From: Caproiciproducens sp. CPB-2
GTDB lineage: Bacteria > Bacillota > Clostridia > Oscillospirales > Acutalibacteraceae
Direction: 5' to 3'
Assembly: GCF_036287215.1 (NCBI RefSeq)
Contig: NZ_CP142860.1
Location: 496,001-560,000 of the forward strand
DNA length: 64,000 bases
Positions 23,818 to 32,626 of the stretch are shown here, piece after piece. Both the position numbers and the translations under genes were made by a program. Positions within the stretch are counted from its first letter, which is position 1. Every line of letters begins with the position of its first letter. Under the pieces are notes generated by a model. That model saw nothing but the letters and a program-made list of their open reading frames with translations, searched no databases and had not been told where the DNA came from.

Positions 23818-26505
23818 CTATGCCGGTGAAACACAGTTTTCCGCCGCGAAAAAGGAAGCGATATAACAGATTTCGTCGTCGGGAATCAGGACTTTGAATT
23901 TTTGCTCCAGCCTGCCGCACGAGGCTTTTATGATCTCAAAAATTTCCCTGTTGTTTTTGATATAAGCATCCCTGTCGGGAAATTCCTCGATGGTGATATT
24001 CCCGATCAGACGGTCGATCAGGCACCCGACATGGCACAGCACCCCGATCAGCGAGTCCGTCAGCAGCCGGCGCTGTGTCCGGGACTCTATTTCCTGAATC
24101 ACTTCCCGGATATCATTGAAAATGTTTTTGCTGTTGAGATTTTTCAGCATATTGGAAAGTGTGCGGCCGATTTCCTCAAACGTGTTTTCCGTATCGATGA
24201 GCGACTGGATTTCCGGTACGGCCTTTCTGTCGAAGACATCCGCCAGGTCGAAATGCGGCACCGCGAGGTCAATTGAAAAGCTGCTGACAACACAGAGGAT
24301 TTTCCCGATACGGCTGATGGAGTCCAGCCGGGAGGAAATGCTTTCTTCTTCCACAAGCTTCAGGGCCACCGTTTCACAAAGGGAATTGTGGTAGTCCAGC
24401 TGGCTGTCCAGGATGTTTTTGATGACCTGCGCGCTGCCCTCCCCGGTCGTACAGACGGTAAGGATAAACAGTTTCGGCAATTGCCCCTTATTGGGAGCCA
24501 GCGGGTCGGTCTCGCTGAGCAGATCGTTGACGGACAGCGTTTCATGATACACATAGTCCAGCGGATATCCCAAAGCGGCTTTGCGGCCGGCCTCAATCAC
24601 GTGCAGTGTGCTGACCAGAGGGATGGTTTTTACATGGATGCCGAGCTCGTTTTCCAGCGCCGTGGAAAAATCGGTCAGGGAGCCCATATCCACCAGCAAA
24701 AGAAGGTCCGACTTCCGGGGCCTTCCAAGCAGGTATTCTTTCAGGCCGGTATAGACCTTCTGCGGGTTTTCGTCAAGGGAGGCGTCTATTCCCGCCACAC
24801 AGTCCATCCCAAGCAGCCGGTTCGCCGCGCCCGCCATGGAAGTCGCGGTTGACACGCCGTGCGCGATCACGATCACCTGTATCCGTTCATTCCTTTCCCC
24901 GGCCATCGGATGGTCCAGACAGAGAAATACAGCCAGAAAACCGGCTTCATCGATCGGCATGGTGATGTCAAATTCCCGATCGACCAGCTTCAGGCTTTCC
25001 AGTGCGACGGTAAATTCCGCATCATGCTCCTTGCGAATCACGTTCAGCTGCGGATTCACAATTCTGCGTCCTCTTTTTACGCGGTTTACGGAGTTGTAAA
25101 TATGTACTGCCATTCCGTAACGGATATTGTTTCCAAAACTGCGCTCCAGCTTTTCTTCCGCATGAGCCAGAATCCTGTCGACGGTCTGTACAATTTCCGC
25201 GCCCACCAGATTGGTGATGCTTGAAAAATCCTGCGGATGACTGGAAAGCTCCGTGTACTTCTCAAAGTAAAGATGAATTTCCTTGTCGATCTGACGGCTG
25301 ATTTCCTCTTCGTCCGCGCCGATTCCCTTTAGCTCCTGCATCCGGGTATCGATCATTTCATAGATGTTTTCCGCGTCTTCATTATTCCGGAACAAAAGCT
25401 CTTTGGAACCGCTGTCAAACACGCAGTAGCGTTTGTTGATTCCAATAAAGCGGTTCCAGATCTGGCGGTGCGTGGTTTCAAGGTACAGCCCTTCCTTGAT
25501 ATAGGAGGGCAGGTCAAAGCTGACAATGCGAAGGTCCTCCTTTTTGCCGGATACAAGGTCGGAATAGGCTTTGGCGCAAATGATCTGAATGTCGTTTCTT
25601 AGCTGGCCTACATTATTGGGGCAATGGTAGCTCAGGAGCGACCGCATGGAATTGACGGAAACGGAAATCGGCTTGTTCAGCCTCATGGATTCCTTTCGGA
25701 AAAAGCCGCTGATCAGATTCAGCCGCTCTTCCATGCTTCTTTCACTTAAACTCGGGATCTTGATGATCATGGGGATTCTGCGTACAAAGGTCTTCAGCAG
25801 GGTGGAATCCGGGTCCTCTGTAGTGGCGCAGAGGAGCAGAACCTTCGCCCTCCTTTCCAGGTCCGCCTCTCCCAGACGGCGGTAGACACCGCGGTCGATG
25901 AAGGTGAACAGCATTTCCTGTCCCTGCGGGGGCAGACGGTGAACTTCATCCAAAAACAGAAACCCGCCGTCGGCTTTTTCAAGCAGGCCGGGCCTGTCCG
26001 TATCCGCGCCCGTATACGCTCCTTTTTTCGTTCCCATCAGCTGGCTGACCAGAAGCTGAGGATTGTTTGCATAGTCCGCACAGTTGAAGACAATAAAAGG
26101 GGCGTCCCTGCCGACACACTCTTTTTCGCGTGCGTATTGATAAATCAGTTCCGCAAACATGGATTTTCCCACGCCGGTTTCTCCGAAAATCAGAAGATGC
26201 ATTCCATTCGGCGGATACAGCACGGCGGCCTTTGCCTGCTCCACACAATGGTAAAGGCTCCTGTTCTCGCGGACAAAGGCGTCAAGTGCGGATTCGGCGC
26301 TTTGAGGGGGAAGAACGCCGGCGGGCCTGTAATAAACGGGCTTCGAGCCGGATTTTTCCGCTTTTTCCTCTTCACAGAGCCTGTTCAGGTCGCTGCTCAC
26401 GTTGGCGCGGGACAGCCCCAGGCTTTCCGCCAGGTCCCCGGCAGTCACGCCCCGTTCGCCGGACAGTTCGGTCAATTTTTTTCTTACGATCTCAATCCGC
26501 TTCAA
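23818..26505 (-). CDS. Sigma-54-dependent PTS regulator, LevR type
   Basis: An 895-residue activator of a sigma-54 promoter. In order: DNA-binding N-terminus (about 1-80), AAA+ ATPase with GETGVGKSMFAEL Walker A, the sigma-54 contact loop GAYTGA and Walker B GGFLFLDEVHRLP (about 100-340), a PTS regulation domain, an EIIA-Man-like domain (VIVIAHGVSTATSMAG), a further EIIB-like region and a C-terminal PRD. I chose TTG 26505, preceded by AGGGTGG; ATG 26532 is possible but lacks a ribosome site. It is divergent from the PTS operon and heads the ptsHI-rpoN operon. Confidence 0.93.
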   Translation of the reverse strand: MKRIEIVRKKLTELSGERGVTAGDLAESLGLSRANVSSDLNRLCEEEKAEKSGSKPVYYRPAGVLPPQSAESALDAFVRENRSLYHCVEQAKAAVLYPPNGMHLLIFGETGVGKSMFAELIYQYAREKECVGRDAPFIVFNCADYANNPQLLVSQLMGTKKGAYTGADTDRPGLLEKADGGFLFLDEVHRLPPQGQEMLFTFIDRGVYRRLGEADLERRAKVLLLCATTEDPDSTLLKTFVRRIPMIIKIPSLSERSMEERLNLISGFFRKESMRLNKPISVSVNSMRSLLSYHCPNNVGQLRNDIQIICAKAYSDLVSGKKEDLRIVSFDLPSYIKEGLYLETTHRQIWNRFIGINKRYCVFDSGSKELLFRNNEDAENIYEMIDTRMQELKGIGADEEEISRQIDKEIHLYFEKYTELSSHPQDFSSITNLVGAEIVQTVDRILAHAEEKLERSFGNNIRYGMAVHIYNSVNRVKRGRRIVNPQLNVIRKEHDAEFTVALESLKLVDREFDITMPIDEAGFLAVFLCLDHPMAGERNERIQVIVIAHGVSTATSMAGAANRLLGMDCVAGIDASLDENPQKVYTGLKEYLLGRPRKSDLLLLVDMGSLTDFSTALENELGIHVKTIPLVSTLHVIEAGRKAALGYPLDYVYHETLSVNDLLSETDPLAPNKGQLPKLFILTVCTTGEGSAQVIKNILDSQLDYHNSLCETVALKLVEEESISSRLDSISRIGKILCVVSSFSIDLAVPHFDLADVFDRKAVPEIQSLIDTENTFEEIGRTLSNMLKNLNSKNIFNDIREVIQEIESRTQRRLLTDSLIGVLCHVGCLIDRLIGNITIEEFPDRDAYIKNNREIFEIIKASCGRLEQKFKVLIPDDEICYIASFFAAENCVSPA

Positions 26506-26588
26506 ACTTACCACCCTATCTTTCTCATTCATAAAAGTATAGTGCTTATGCACAATAAAGTCAAATGTGATGTTTGCTATATCGTACA

Positions 26589-26632
26589 ATGTGTTTTATA
26601 ATCAGATATAATCTGTTTTATTTAATACACAT
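26589..26632 (+). promoter_or_regulatory. Candidate upstream activator site for the PTS operon
   Basis: Nested inverted repeats: outer ATGTGT (26589-26594) and ACACAT (26627-26632), inner CAGAT-ATA-ATCTG (26603-26615). They lie about 70-115 bp before the sigma-54 promoter, the range where LevR-type activators bind. Confidence 0.5.
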
Positions 26633-26701
26633 GTCCGCGGTTTCCTTCCGTGTGAAAACGACGATGCTGTTTCTCCGTCGTTTTTATGGGTATTTGTGTT
26701 T

Positions 26702-26717
26702 TGGCACAATTTATGCT
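26702..26717 (+). promoter_or_regulatory. Sigma-54 (-24/-12) promoter of the PTS operon
   Basis: TTGGCAC followed by AATTTATGC places GG and GC at the exact sigma-54 spacing. The only weak point is ATGC in place of TTGC at -12. It sits 52 bp before the first PTS gene and beside an activator gene of the right class. Confidence 0.85.
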
Positions 26718-26768
26718 TATTTAAAATAGTAAGGAAGAGAAAAATACAGATGTAAAGGTGATTTTGAA

Positions 26769-27086
26769 ATGGACTTAGAATCAATTTCCATGCAGCTGCT
26801 GGTAAACAGCGGCGATGCCAAAAGTCTGGCGATGGAAGCAATCGCAAGCGCAAAAGGGGGCGAGATCGCAAAAGCGCGGGAGTCAATTGAAAAGGCGGGC
26901 CATTGCCTTACGGAAGCGCACCGTTTTCAAACGGAGATCATACAGAAAGAGGCGGCGGGAGAAATTGAAAAAGTGACGGTGCTCCTGGCCCATGCGCAGG
27001 ATCATTTGATGAGCGCCATTACCGTGATCGACATGGCGAAAGAATTTATCGATTTATATCAGCTTGTTTACTCAAAGCAGGGCTGA
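26769..27086 (+). CDS. PTS lactose/cellobiose-type IIA component
   Basis: Accepts phosphate from HPr and hands it to IIB. The 105-residue, helix-rich protein has the family motif LLAHAQDHLMSAIT (residues 72-85), which holds the phosphorylated histidine. Length is normal for LacF/ChbA-type IIA (about 100-115). It is the first gene after the sigma-54 promoter. The transported sugar cannot be named from sequence. Confidence 0.95.
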   Translation: MDLESISMQLLVNSGDAKSLAMEAIASAKGGEIAKARESIEKAGHCLTEAHRFQTEIIQKEAAGEIEKVTVLLAHAQDHLMSAITVIDMAKEFIDLYQLVYSKQG

Positions 27087-27117
27087 CCGATTGGGCGGAG
27101 AAAGGAGAGCGGCTGAA

Positions 27118-27648
27118 ATGATCAGGGTGGTTCAGTTTTTAAACCAGATACAGGCGGGCCTTGGCGGAGAGGAAAGGATGGACATCGAACCCCGGGCGGA
27201 ACAGGGCGCGGTGGGCATGGGAATGCTTTTGCGGACCATGCTCATGAGAAAAGGCGCGGATATCGTCGGAACGGTCATCTGCGGCGACCATTATTTTTTG
27301 GAAAACAGGGAAGAGGCCGCCGTAAAATTGACGGAGCTGATCCGCACATTCCGGGCGGACGTGGTGATCTGCGGGCCCGCCCTGAATCATAAGCGGTTCG
27401 GGGAATGCTGCGGATATCTTGCGGAGGTTCTGGAAAACCGGGAAAAAATCCCCGCTTTCGCCGCCATGGCAAAAGAGAGCTCGGGAACGGAGCTTTTCAG
27501 AAACCGGGTTTATATTATTGAGACGCCGAAGGTAGGCGGCACCGGCCTGAATGCTTCCCTGAGAAGAATTGCCGATTTTGCGGTGAAAAAGAGCAAAGGC
27601 GAGCCGATCGGTTCCCCTGAGGAGGAGGGATATTTTAAAAGAGACTGA
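27118..27648 (+). CDS. Short GrdB-like protein (glycine/sarcosine/betaine reductase component B family)
   Basis: The 176 residues resemble the N-terminal part of reductase component B: MIRVVQFLNQIQAGLGGEE, VGMGMLLRTML, VICGDHYFLENREEA, VVICGPALNHKRFG and the ending KGEPIGSPEEEGY. Full GrdB/GrdF has about 430 residues and a catalytic selenocysteine; this protein ends far earlier, and its TGA is followed at once by TAA, so readthrough is unlikely. A Cys-Cys pair (FGECCGY) is present. What it does inside a PTS operon is unknown. ATG 27118 has GGAG upstream. Confidence 0.8.
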   Translation: MIRVVQFLNQIQAGLGGEERMDIEPRAEQGAVGMGMLLRTMLMRKGADIVGTVICGDHYFLENREEAAVKLTELIRTFRADVVICGPALNHKRFGECCGYLAEVLENREKIPAFAAMAKESSGTELFRNRVYIIETPKVGGTGLNASLRRIADFAVKKSKGEPIGSPEEEGYFKRD

Positions 27649-27719
27649 TAAGTCTGTCAGGCTGCTGTCCTTACGGCGGTTTGATACTTAAATATAATAA
27701 CAGAGGAGGAGGGATCCGA

Positions 27720-28049
27720 ATGAAGCGCATTCTTTTATTTTGTTCCGCCGGAATGTCTACCAGCCTGCTGGTCACAAAGATGCAGAAAGCGGCACAGGAA
27801 AAAGGGGAAGATGTGGTGATAGACGCTTTCCCCGAAGCGGAAATGGCAAAGCATCTGGACGGCGCGGACGTCGTTCTGCTGGGCCCGCAAATCCGGTTTG
27901 CGCTGGCCAGGGCTAAAAAATTATGCAGCGAAAAAGGGATACCGGTCGACGTGGTCAACAGCATGGACTACGGAATGATGGACGGCGAAAAGGTGCTGCA
28001 AAAAGCCCTTAAAATGTGTGAGAATTCAAACGGAGGTGTATTGAAATGA
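27720..28049 (+). CDS. PTS lactose/cellobiose-type IIB component
   Basis: A 109-residue protein with the phosphorylated Cys8 in LLFCSAGMSTSLLVTKM, the hallmark of this IIB class; it phosphorylates the sugar during uptake through IIC. A strong GAGGAGGAGGG precedes ATG 27720. Its stop codon overlaps the IIC start (ATGA), so IIB and IIC are coupled. Confidence 0.96.
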   Translation: MKRILLFCSAGMSTSLLVTKMQKAAQEKGEDVVIDAFPEAEMAKHLDGADVVLLGPQIRFALARAKKLCSEKGIPVDVVNSMDYGMMDGEKVLQKALKMCENSNGGVLK

Positions 28050-29380
28050 GTAAAAAAGAAAATGTTCTGGAAGAAAAGATCATGCCGGTAGCGGATAAGA
28101 TTGCCAACAACCGCTACCTGATCGCGATTCGTGACGGATTTATGCTGGCAATGCCCCTGCTGATCATCGGGGCGATGTCCCTGCTGATCGAGGAATTTCC
28201 GATCACGGGATACGGGGATTTTATGGCCGGAATTTTCGGCAAGCAGTGGGGGGACTTTTTCCTGGTTCCCTATCATGCGTCCATGGCGATTATGACGATC
28301 TTTGTGATCGTCGGTATTTCCAACAGCCTGGCAAAGCACTATCAGCAGGACGGCCTCAGCTGCGCGGTTATCTCGCTTGTCTCTTTCTTTGTGCTGACTC
28401 CGTTCGTAGTTAGCTTTACGCCCGAGGGGTCACAGACCGCCTATGAGGTCGGCAGCGTGATTCCGATGGAGTGGATTGGCTCGAAGGGTCTGTTCGTGGG
28501 CATGCTTTCGGCGATACTCGCCACGGAGCTTATGCGGTACATAACGGGCAAGGGATGGGTCATTAAAATGCCGGAAGGGGTTCCCCCGACTGTTTCAAGA
28601 GCCTTTTCAGCGCTGATTCCCGGCGCGATTACCATTTATGCCTTTGGAATCATCCGGCTGATTTTCGCATATACATCCTTCGGCACCATCCATAACTTTA
28701 TCTATACGATTTTACAGCTTCCGCTGGTTTCCCTGGGCGACAGCCTCGGCGCCGTATTAATTGCAAACTTTTTTATCGGGCTGTTCTGGATGTTCGGCAT
28801 CGCCGGCGCGGACGTCGTGCAATCGATCATGACCCCGATCTGGCTGGCCCTGTCGGCGGATAACCTCGCGGCGTTTGGAAAAGGGGAGGCTTTGCCCCAC
28901 ATTATTACCCAGCAGTTCAATTCCATTTATCTGTGGCTGGGCGGCGGCGGGGCCACCCTGGGACTGTGCCTTGCCCTTTTGCTGGTCTGCAAATCCCAGC
29001 AATGCAAAAAAATCGGCAGGCTTGCGATTCTTCCGGGACTTTTCAACATCAACGAACCGATCATATTCGGGCTTCCCGTGGTCCTCAACCCCATTATGGT
29101 GATTCCTTTTATCTGCACTCCGCTGATATTGGCGGTATTGACCTACTTTACCATGGCGGTCGGGCTGGTTCCGTATCCCAACGGCGTGGTCATTCCATGG
29201 ACTACCCCGCCGATCATCGGGGGATTCCTTATTTCCGGAATCAGGGGGGCAATCCTTCAGATTGTTGAAGTAGCGGTCTCATTCCTCATTTATCTGCCGT
29301 TTATCAAAGCGCAGGACAAGGAATACTGTGAGCAGGAAAAATTATATGAGAGCAAGGGCGACGATTCGGCTGCCGGATAA
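28046..29380 (+). CDS. PTS cellobiose-type IIC permease
   Basis: The membrane channel of the PTS, 444 residues with about ten helices. The N-terminal KIMPVADKIANNRYLIAIRDGFM and the conserved FNINEPIIFGLPVVLNPIMVIPF segment place it in the lactose/cellobiose IIC (CelB) class. That class handles diverse disaccharides and amino sugars, so the substrate stays open. It forms the complete IIA-IIB-IIC set with its neighbours. Confidence 0.95.
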   Translation: MSKKENVLEEKIMPVADKIANNRYLIAIRDGFMLAMPLLIIGAMSLLIEEFPITGYGDFMAGIFGKQWGDFFLVPYHASMAIMTIFVIVGISNSLAKHYQQDGLSCAVISLVSFFVLTPFVVSFTPEGSQTAYEVGSVIPMEWIGSKGLFVGMLSAILATELMRYITGKGWVIKMPEGVPPTVSRAFSALIPGAITIYAFGIIRLIFAYTSFGTIHNFIYTILQLPLVSLGDSLGAVLIANFFIGLFWMFGIAGADVVQSIMTPIWLALSADNLAAFGKGEALPHIITQQFNSIYLWLGGGGATLGLCLALLLVCKSQQCKKIGRLAILPGLFNINEPIIFGLPVVLNPIMVIPFICTPLILAVLTYFTMAVGLVPYPNGVVIPWTTPPIIGGFLISGIRGAILQIVEVAVSFLIYLPFIKAQDKEYCEQEKLYESKGDDSAAG

Positions 29381-29420
29381 GGGAACGGTGCCGCAAGCCC
29401 TGCTGTAAAGGAGAATCATC

Positions 29421-30500
29421 ATGAGAACGATCGGATTTTCGGTCTATCCGGCCCACGCAAGGCTGGAAGAAAATTTAGCTTATATTGACAAGGCGAACCG
29501 GTATGGATTTAAAAGGGTATTCACCTGCCTGCTCTCCGTAGAAGGGGATAAGGAAAAAATCATTGACGAGTTCAAAAAAACAATTGCCCGCGCAAATCAG
29601 TACGGAATGAAGGTCATTGCGGACATCAACCCCTCCGTTTTTCAGTACCTTGAAGTGGATTATAACGATCTGCGGATTTTTAAAGACATGGGGCTTTATG
29701 GAATCCGCCTGGACAACGGATTTACGGGTTATGAGGAATCGGTGATGTCCTATAATGATTTTGGATTGAAAATTGAACTGAATATGAGCGCGGGGACGAA
29801 ATATATCGACAATATCTTCAGCTATCAACCGAACGCCGATAATCTTTTAGGCTGCCATAATTTCTATCCTCACAGGTATTCCGGGCTTGGATACCGGCAT
29901 TTTATGAACTGCAACGAGCAGTTTAAGAGCTTCCGTATCCGCACTGCGGCGTTTGTTTCCTCACAGAGCGCAAGCTTTGGCCCGTGGCCTGTAAACGAGG
30001 GCCTGTGCACGCTGGAGGAACACAGAAGCTTTCCCATCCAGGCGCAGGCAAAGCATCTGTTTTCCACCGATTTGATCGACGACGTCATCATAGCCAATGC
30101 CTTTGCGTCCGACGAAGAGCTGGAAGCCGTTGGCCGGGTCGACCCCTATCAGCTGACTTTGAAAATTCGGCCTGCGGACGGGATCTCCGACCTTGAAAGG
30201 GATATCATTTTTAACAAGCCTCATTTTAACAGGGGCGACATATCGGAATATATGATCCGGTCAAGCAAAAGCAGGGCAAAGGACGGAAGCGGGTTCAAGC
30301 CCCATAACACAAGGGACATCCGGCGGGGCGACATCACCATCGATAATATGCTCTATAAAAACTATACCGGGGAATTGCAGATTGCCCTCAGAGATATGAA
30401 AAACTCCGGAAGTACCAATGTCGTCGGGCGGATAGACGAGGAAGAGCTGTTTTTAATCGACTGCATAAAGCCCTGGCAGAAATTTGCCTTTACCGAATAA
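29421..30500 (+). CDS. DUF871 / MupG-like TIM-barrel protein
   Basis: A 359-residue protein with the DUF871 pattern: GFSVYPAHARLEENLAYI at the N-terminus, GIRLDNGFTGYE, LLGCHNFYPHRYSGLG and TNVVGRIDEEELFLID near the end. One member, MupG of Staphylococcus aureus, cleaves 6-phospho-MurNAc-GlcNAc taken up by a PTS. A similar 6-phosphoglycosidase role on the sugar imported here is plausible. GGAG precedes ATG 29421, 40 bp after IIC. Confidence 0.9.
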   Translation: MRTIGFSVYPAHARLEENLAYIDKANRYGFKRVFTCLLSVEGDKEKIIDEFKKTIARANQYGMKVIADINPSVFQYLEVDYNDLRIFKDMGLYGIRLDNGFTGYEESVMSYNDFGLKIELNMSAGTKYIDNIFSYQPNADNLLGCHNFYPHRYSGLGYRHFMNCNEQFKSFRIRTAAFVSSQSASFGPWPVNEGLCTLEEHRSFPIQAQAKHLFSTDLIDDVIIANAFASDEELEAVGRVDPYQLTLKIRPADGISDLERDIIFNKPHFNRGDISEYMIRSSKSRAKDGSGFKPHNTRDIRRGDITIDNMLYKNYTGELQIALRDMKNSGSTNVVGRIDEEELFLIDCIKPWQKFAFTE

Positions 30501-30561
30501 ATTTTATAGCGCTCCGCCGCACATGCCGGCCCGGAAATGAGCAAACGAAAAGAGAAAATGT

Positions 30562-31758
30562 ATGTTCACAATGGATAAAATTTATCACGCCGAGACTGTT
30601 CTGAAGGACGTCGCCCACAGAACGGAATTAATATACGCGCCGCACATCAATCCGGAAAGCGAAGTTTACCTGAAGCCGGAAAACCTGCAGAGAACGGGCT
30701 CCTTTAAAGTCCGCGGCGCGTATTATAAAATTTCACGGCTGTCCTCAGCAGAGCAGGCAAAAGGCGTCATTGCCTGCTCCGCGGGGAATCACGCGCAGGG
30801 CGTGGCCTTTGCCGCGGCAAAAAGAGGAATTCCGTCCCTGATCTGCATTCCGGAGGGGGCGCCGATTTCAAAGATCGAAGCGACCAAAAGCTACGGCGCG
30901 CAGGTGTGCCTTGTAAAAGGCGTGTACGACGACGCCTTTCAGAAAGCGTGCGAACTGCAAAAAGAGAGCGGGGCAGTCCTGATCCATCCGTTTAACGACC
31001 CGGATGTCATCGCGGGACAGGGAACCATCGGGCTGGAAATATTAAATGAGCTGCCCGATACCGACGCGGTGATTGTTCCGGTGGGCGGCGGCGGACTGAT
31101 CTCCGGGATCGCTTTTGCCGTTAAAACATTAAAACCGGACTGCAAGGTATACGGGGTGCAGGCCAGCGGCGCGCCCGGAATGCTGAAATCCGTTGAGAAC
31201 AGGAAGGTGGAGCCGCTCGCCGGCGTCTCCACCTTCGCGGACGGGATTGCTGTCAAATGTCCGGGAGACCTGACTTATGAGTTCTGCCGCAAATATGTGG
31301 ACAAAATTGTGACGGTAACGGATGACGAAACGGCAATGGCCATTCTTGCGCTGATTGAGCGGTATAAACTGATTGCCGAAGGAGCCGGCGCGGTTTCCAT
31401 TGCGGCGGCTATGTTCAACAAGATTGATATCAAAGGGAAAAAGGCGGTTTGCCTGCTTTCGGGAGGAAATATCGATGTTACCATCCTTTCCAAAGTCATC
31501 AACCGCGGGCTTCAGAAAGCGGGACGCTTGGGCGAGCTGGTCCTGAAAACGGCGGACAGACCCGGACAGATCAAGGAGGTGACCGCCATTATTGCCGACC
31601 TGGGCGCAAACGTGGTCAGCATCCATCACGACCGGAGCCGGGAGGATATCAGCGTGGACGCCTGTACTTTGAGCATCAGAATGGAGACAAAGGACAGCGG
31701 CCATTTGTCGGAAATCCGGCAGGCGATCACTAAAGCGGGTTATCTGCTCATCCATTAG
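30562..31758 (+). CDS. Threonine ammonia-lyase with ACT domain
   Basis: A PLP enzyme that deaminates threonine (or serine) to a 2-oxo acid. The 398 residues include the PLP lysine, Lys49 in RTGSFKVRGAYYK, the CSAGNHAQGVAFAA and GGGGLISGIAFAV cofactor loops, and a C-terminal ACT domain from about residue 325. This is the TdcB/short IlvA arrangement. It is the last gene before the operon's terminator, 61 bp after the DUF871 gene. Why a deaminase belongs to a PTS operon is unclear. A weak ribosome site leaves ATG 30571 possible. Confidence 0.93.
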   Translation: MFTMDKIYHAETVLKDVAHRTELIYAPHINPESEVYLKPENLQRTGSFKVRGAYYKISRLSSAEQAKGVIACSAGNHAQGVAFAAAKRGIPSLICIPEGAPISKIEATKSYGAQVCLVKGVYDDAFQKACELQKESGAVLIHPFNDPDVIAGQGTIGLEILNELPDTDAVIVPVGGGGLISGIAFAVKTLKPDCKVYGVQASGAPGMLKSVENRKVEPLAGVSTFADGIAVKCPGDLTYEFCRKYVDKIVTVTDDETAMAILALIERYKLIAEGAGAVSIAAAMFNKIDIKGKKAVCLLSGGNIDVTILSKVINRGLQKAGRLGELVLKTADRPGQIKEVTAIIADLGANVVSIHHDRSREDISVDACTLSIRMETKDSGHLSEIRQAITKAGYLLIH

Positions 31759-31784
31759 GGATTCCCTCACGCGGATCACTGGTC

Positions 31785-31821
31785 AAAAAGGCGGGCACCA
31801 TTTTCGGGTGCCCGCCTTTTT
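31785..31821 (+). terminator. Terminator of the PTS operon
   Basis: A 15-bp stem of AAAAAGGCGGGCACC (31785-31799) and its complement with loop ATTTTCG, ending in TTTTT. The next 180 bp up to 32000 hold no gene I can support. Confidence 0.93.
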
Positions 31822-32000
31822 GCGCTGTGTTTTTACCAGCCGTTTCCATCGCCGTTCAGGCGGCGGCTCGCAAGGGCTTGGAAATTGGGAAAAAGTTCCG
31901 GTCCGCAAGATGTCAGGTCTCTATTTCACAGGAATTTTACCTTTTTCTAACGCTACCGATACCTTAGCGCTAATATACTGTAATCGAGAGGGTGAATGGT

Positions 32001-32606
32001 ATGAACACGTCTTCGCACATTCTGATGGGCAAATTTCTGTCCCAATATGTAGAAACACATTACAGGATTCATCTGGAACGGAAGAGCTTTATTCTGGGCA
32101 ATGTTCTGCCGGATTACTGTCCGTCCTTCCTGATTCGGCCGCATTACCTGAAAAACAATGCCGTGCACGTGCGGCATATCCTCCGGCTTCTTCTGTCGCG
32201 CCACTCTTCTGTATGTAATGACAAACGCTCTTCCCGCCTTTTGGGAATCCTCTGTCATTTCTATGCGGATTTTTTTTGTTACGCGCACAGCGACTGCTTC
32301 CCGGGGGGCCTGTCGGAGCATATTGCCTATGAAAACAGGCTTCACCGCTATTTTACGGAAAATCTGGAACAGCTTTCCTTCCTCCGCTTTACGGCGCAGG
32401 CGGTGCCTGCGGAGAGTGCGGACGGCATCTACCGGCAGTTTGAGACGCTGCATTCCGGGTACCTTGTGTCGCATCTGTCCTTTGGGAACGATCTGCTGTA
32501 CGCCATGATGGCCTGCATCGATCTGATCGTCCTTACTTACGGATGTGCGGCGGCGGAAGAAGGGCAGGCCGATCCCTGCCATTTTGACAATCTGAAAGCG
32601 GTATAG
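32001..32606 (+). CDS. Zinc-dependent phospholipase C-like protein
   Basis: A 201-residue protein with the pattern of the bacterial zinc-dependent phospholipase C/nuclease-like family: NTSSHILMGKFL at the start, ILGNVLPDYCPSF, HYLKNNAVHVRHIL and HFYADFFCYAHSD, giving several His and Asp that could bind zinc. There is no signal peptide, so it is probably cytosolic and its substrate is unknown. ATG 32001 follows AGAGGG; GTG 31992 overlaps that site. It is 20 bp before a glycosyltransferase gene. Confidence 0.82.
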   Translation: MNTSSHILMGKFLSQYVETHYRIHLERKSFILGNVLPDYCPSFLIRPHYLKNNAVHVRHILRLLLSRHSSVCNDKRSSRLLGILCHFYADFFCYAHSDCFPGGLSEHIAYENRLHRYFTENLEQLSFLRFTAQAVPAESADGIYRQFETLHSGYLVSHLSFGNDLLYAMMACIDLIVLTYGCAAAEEGQADPCHFDNLKAV

Positions 32607-32626
32607 CCGGGAAAGGGGCGGAAAAG

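Noticed and set aside
27646..27651. TGA at the end of the GrdB-like gene as a selenocysteine codon
   Set aside because: TAA follows directly, so readthrough would add only one residue, and no SECIS-like hairpin stands out.
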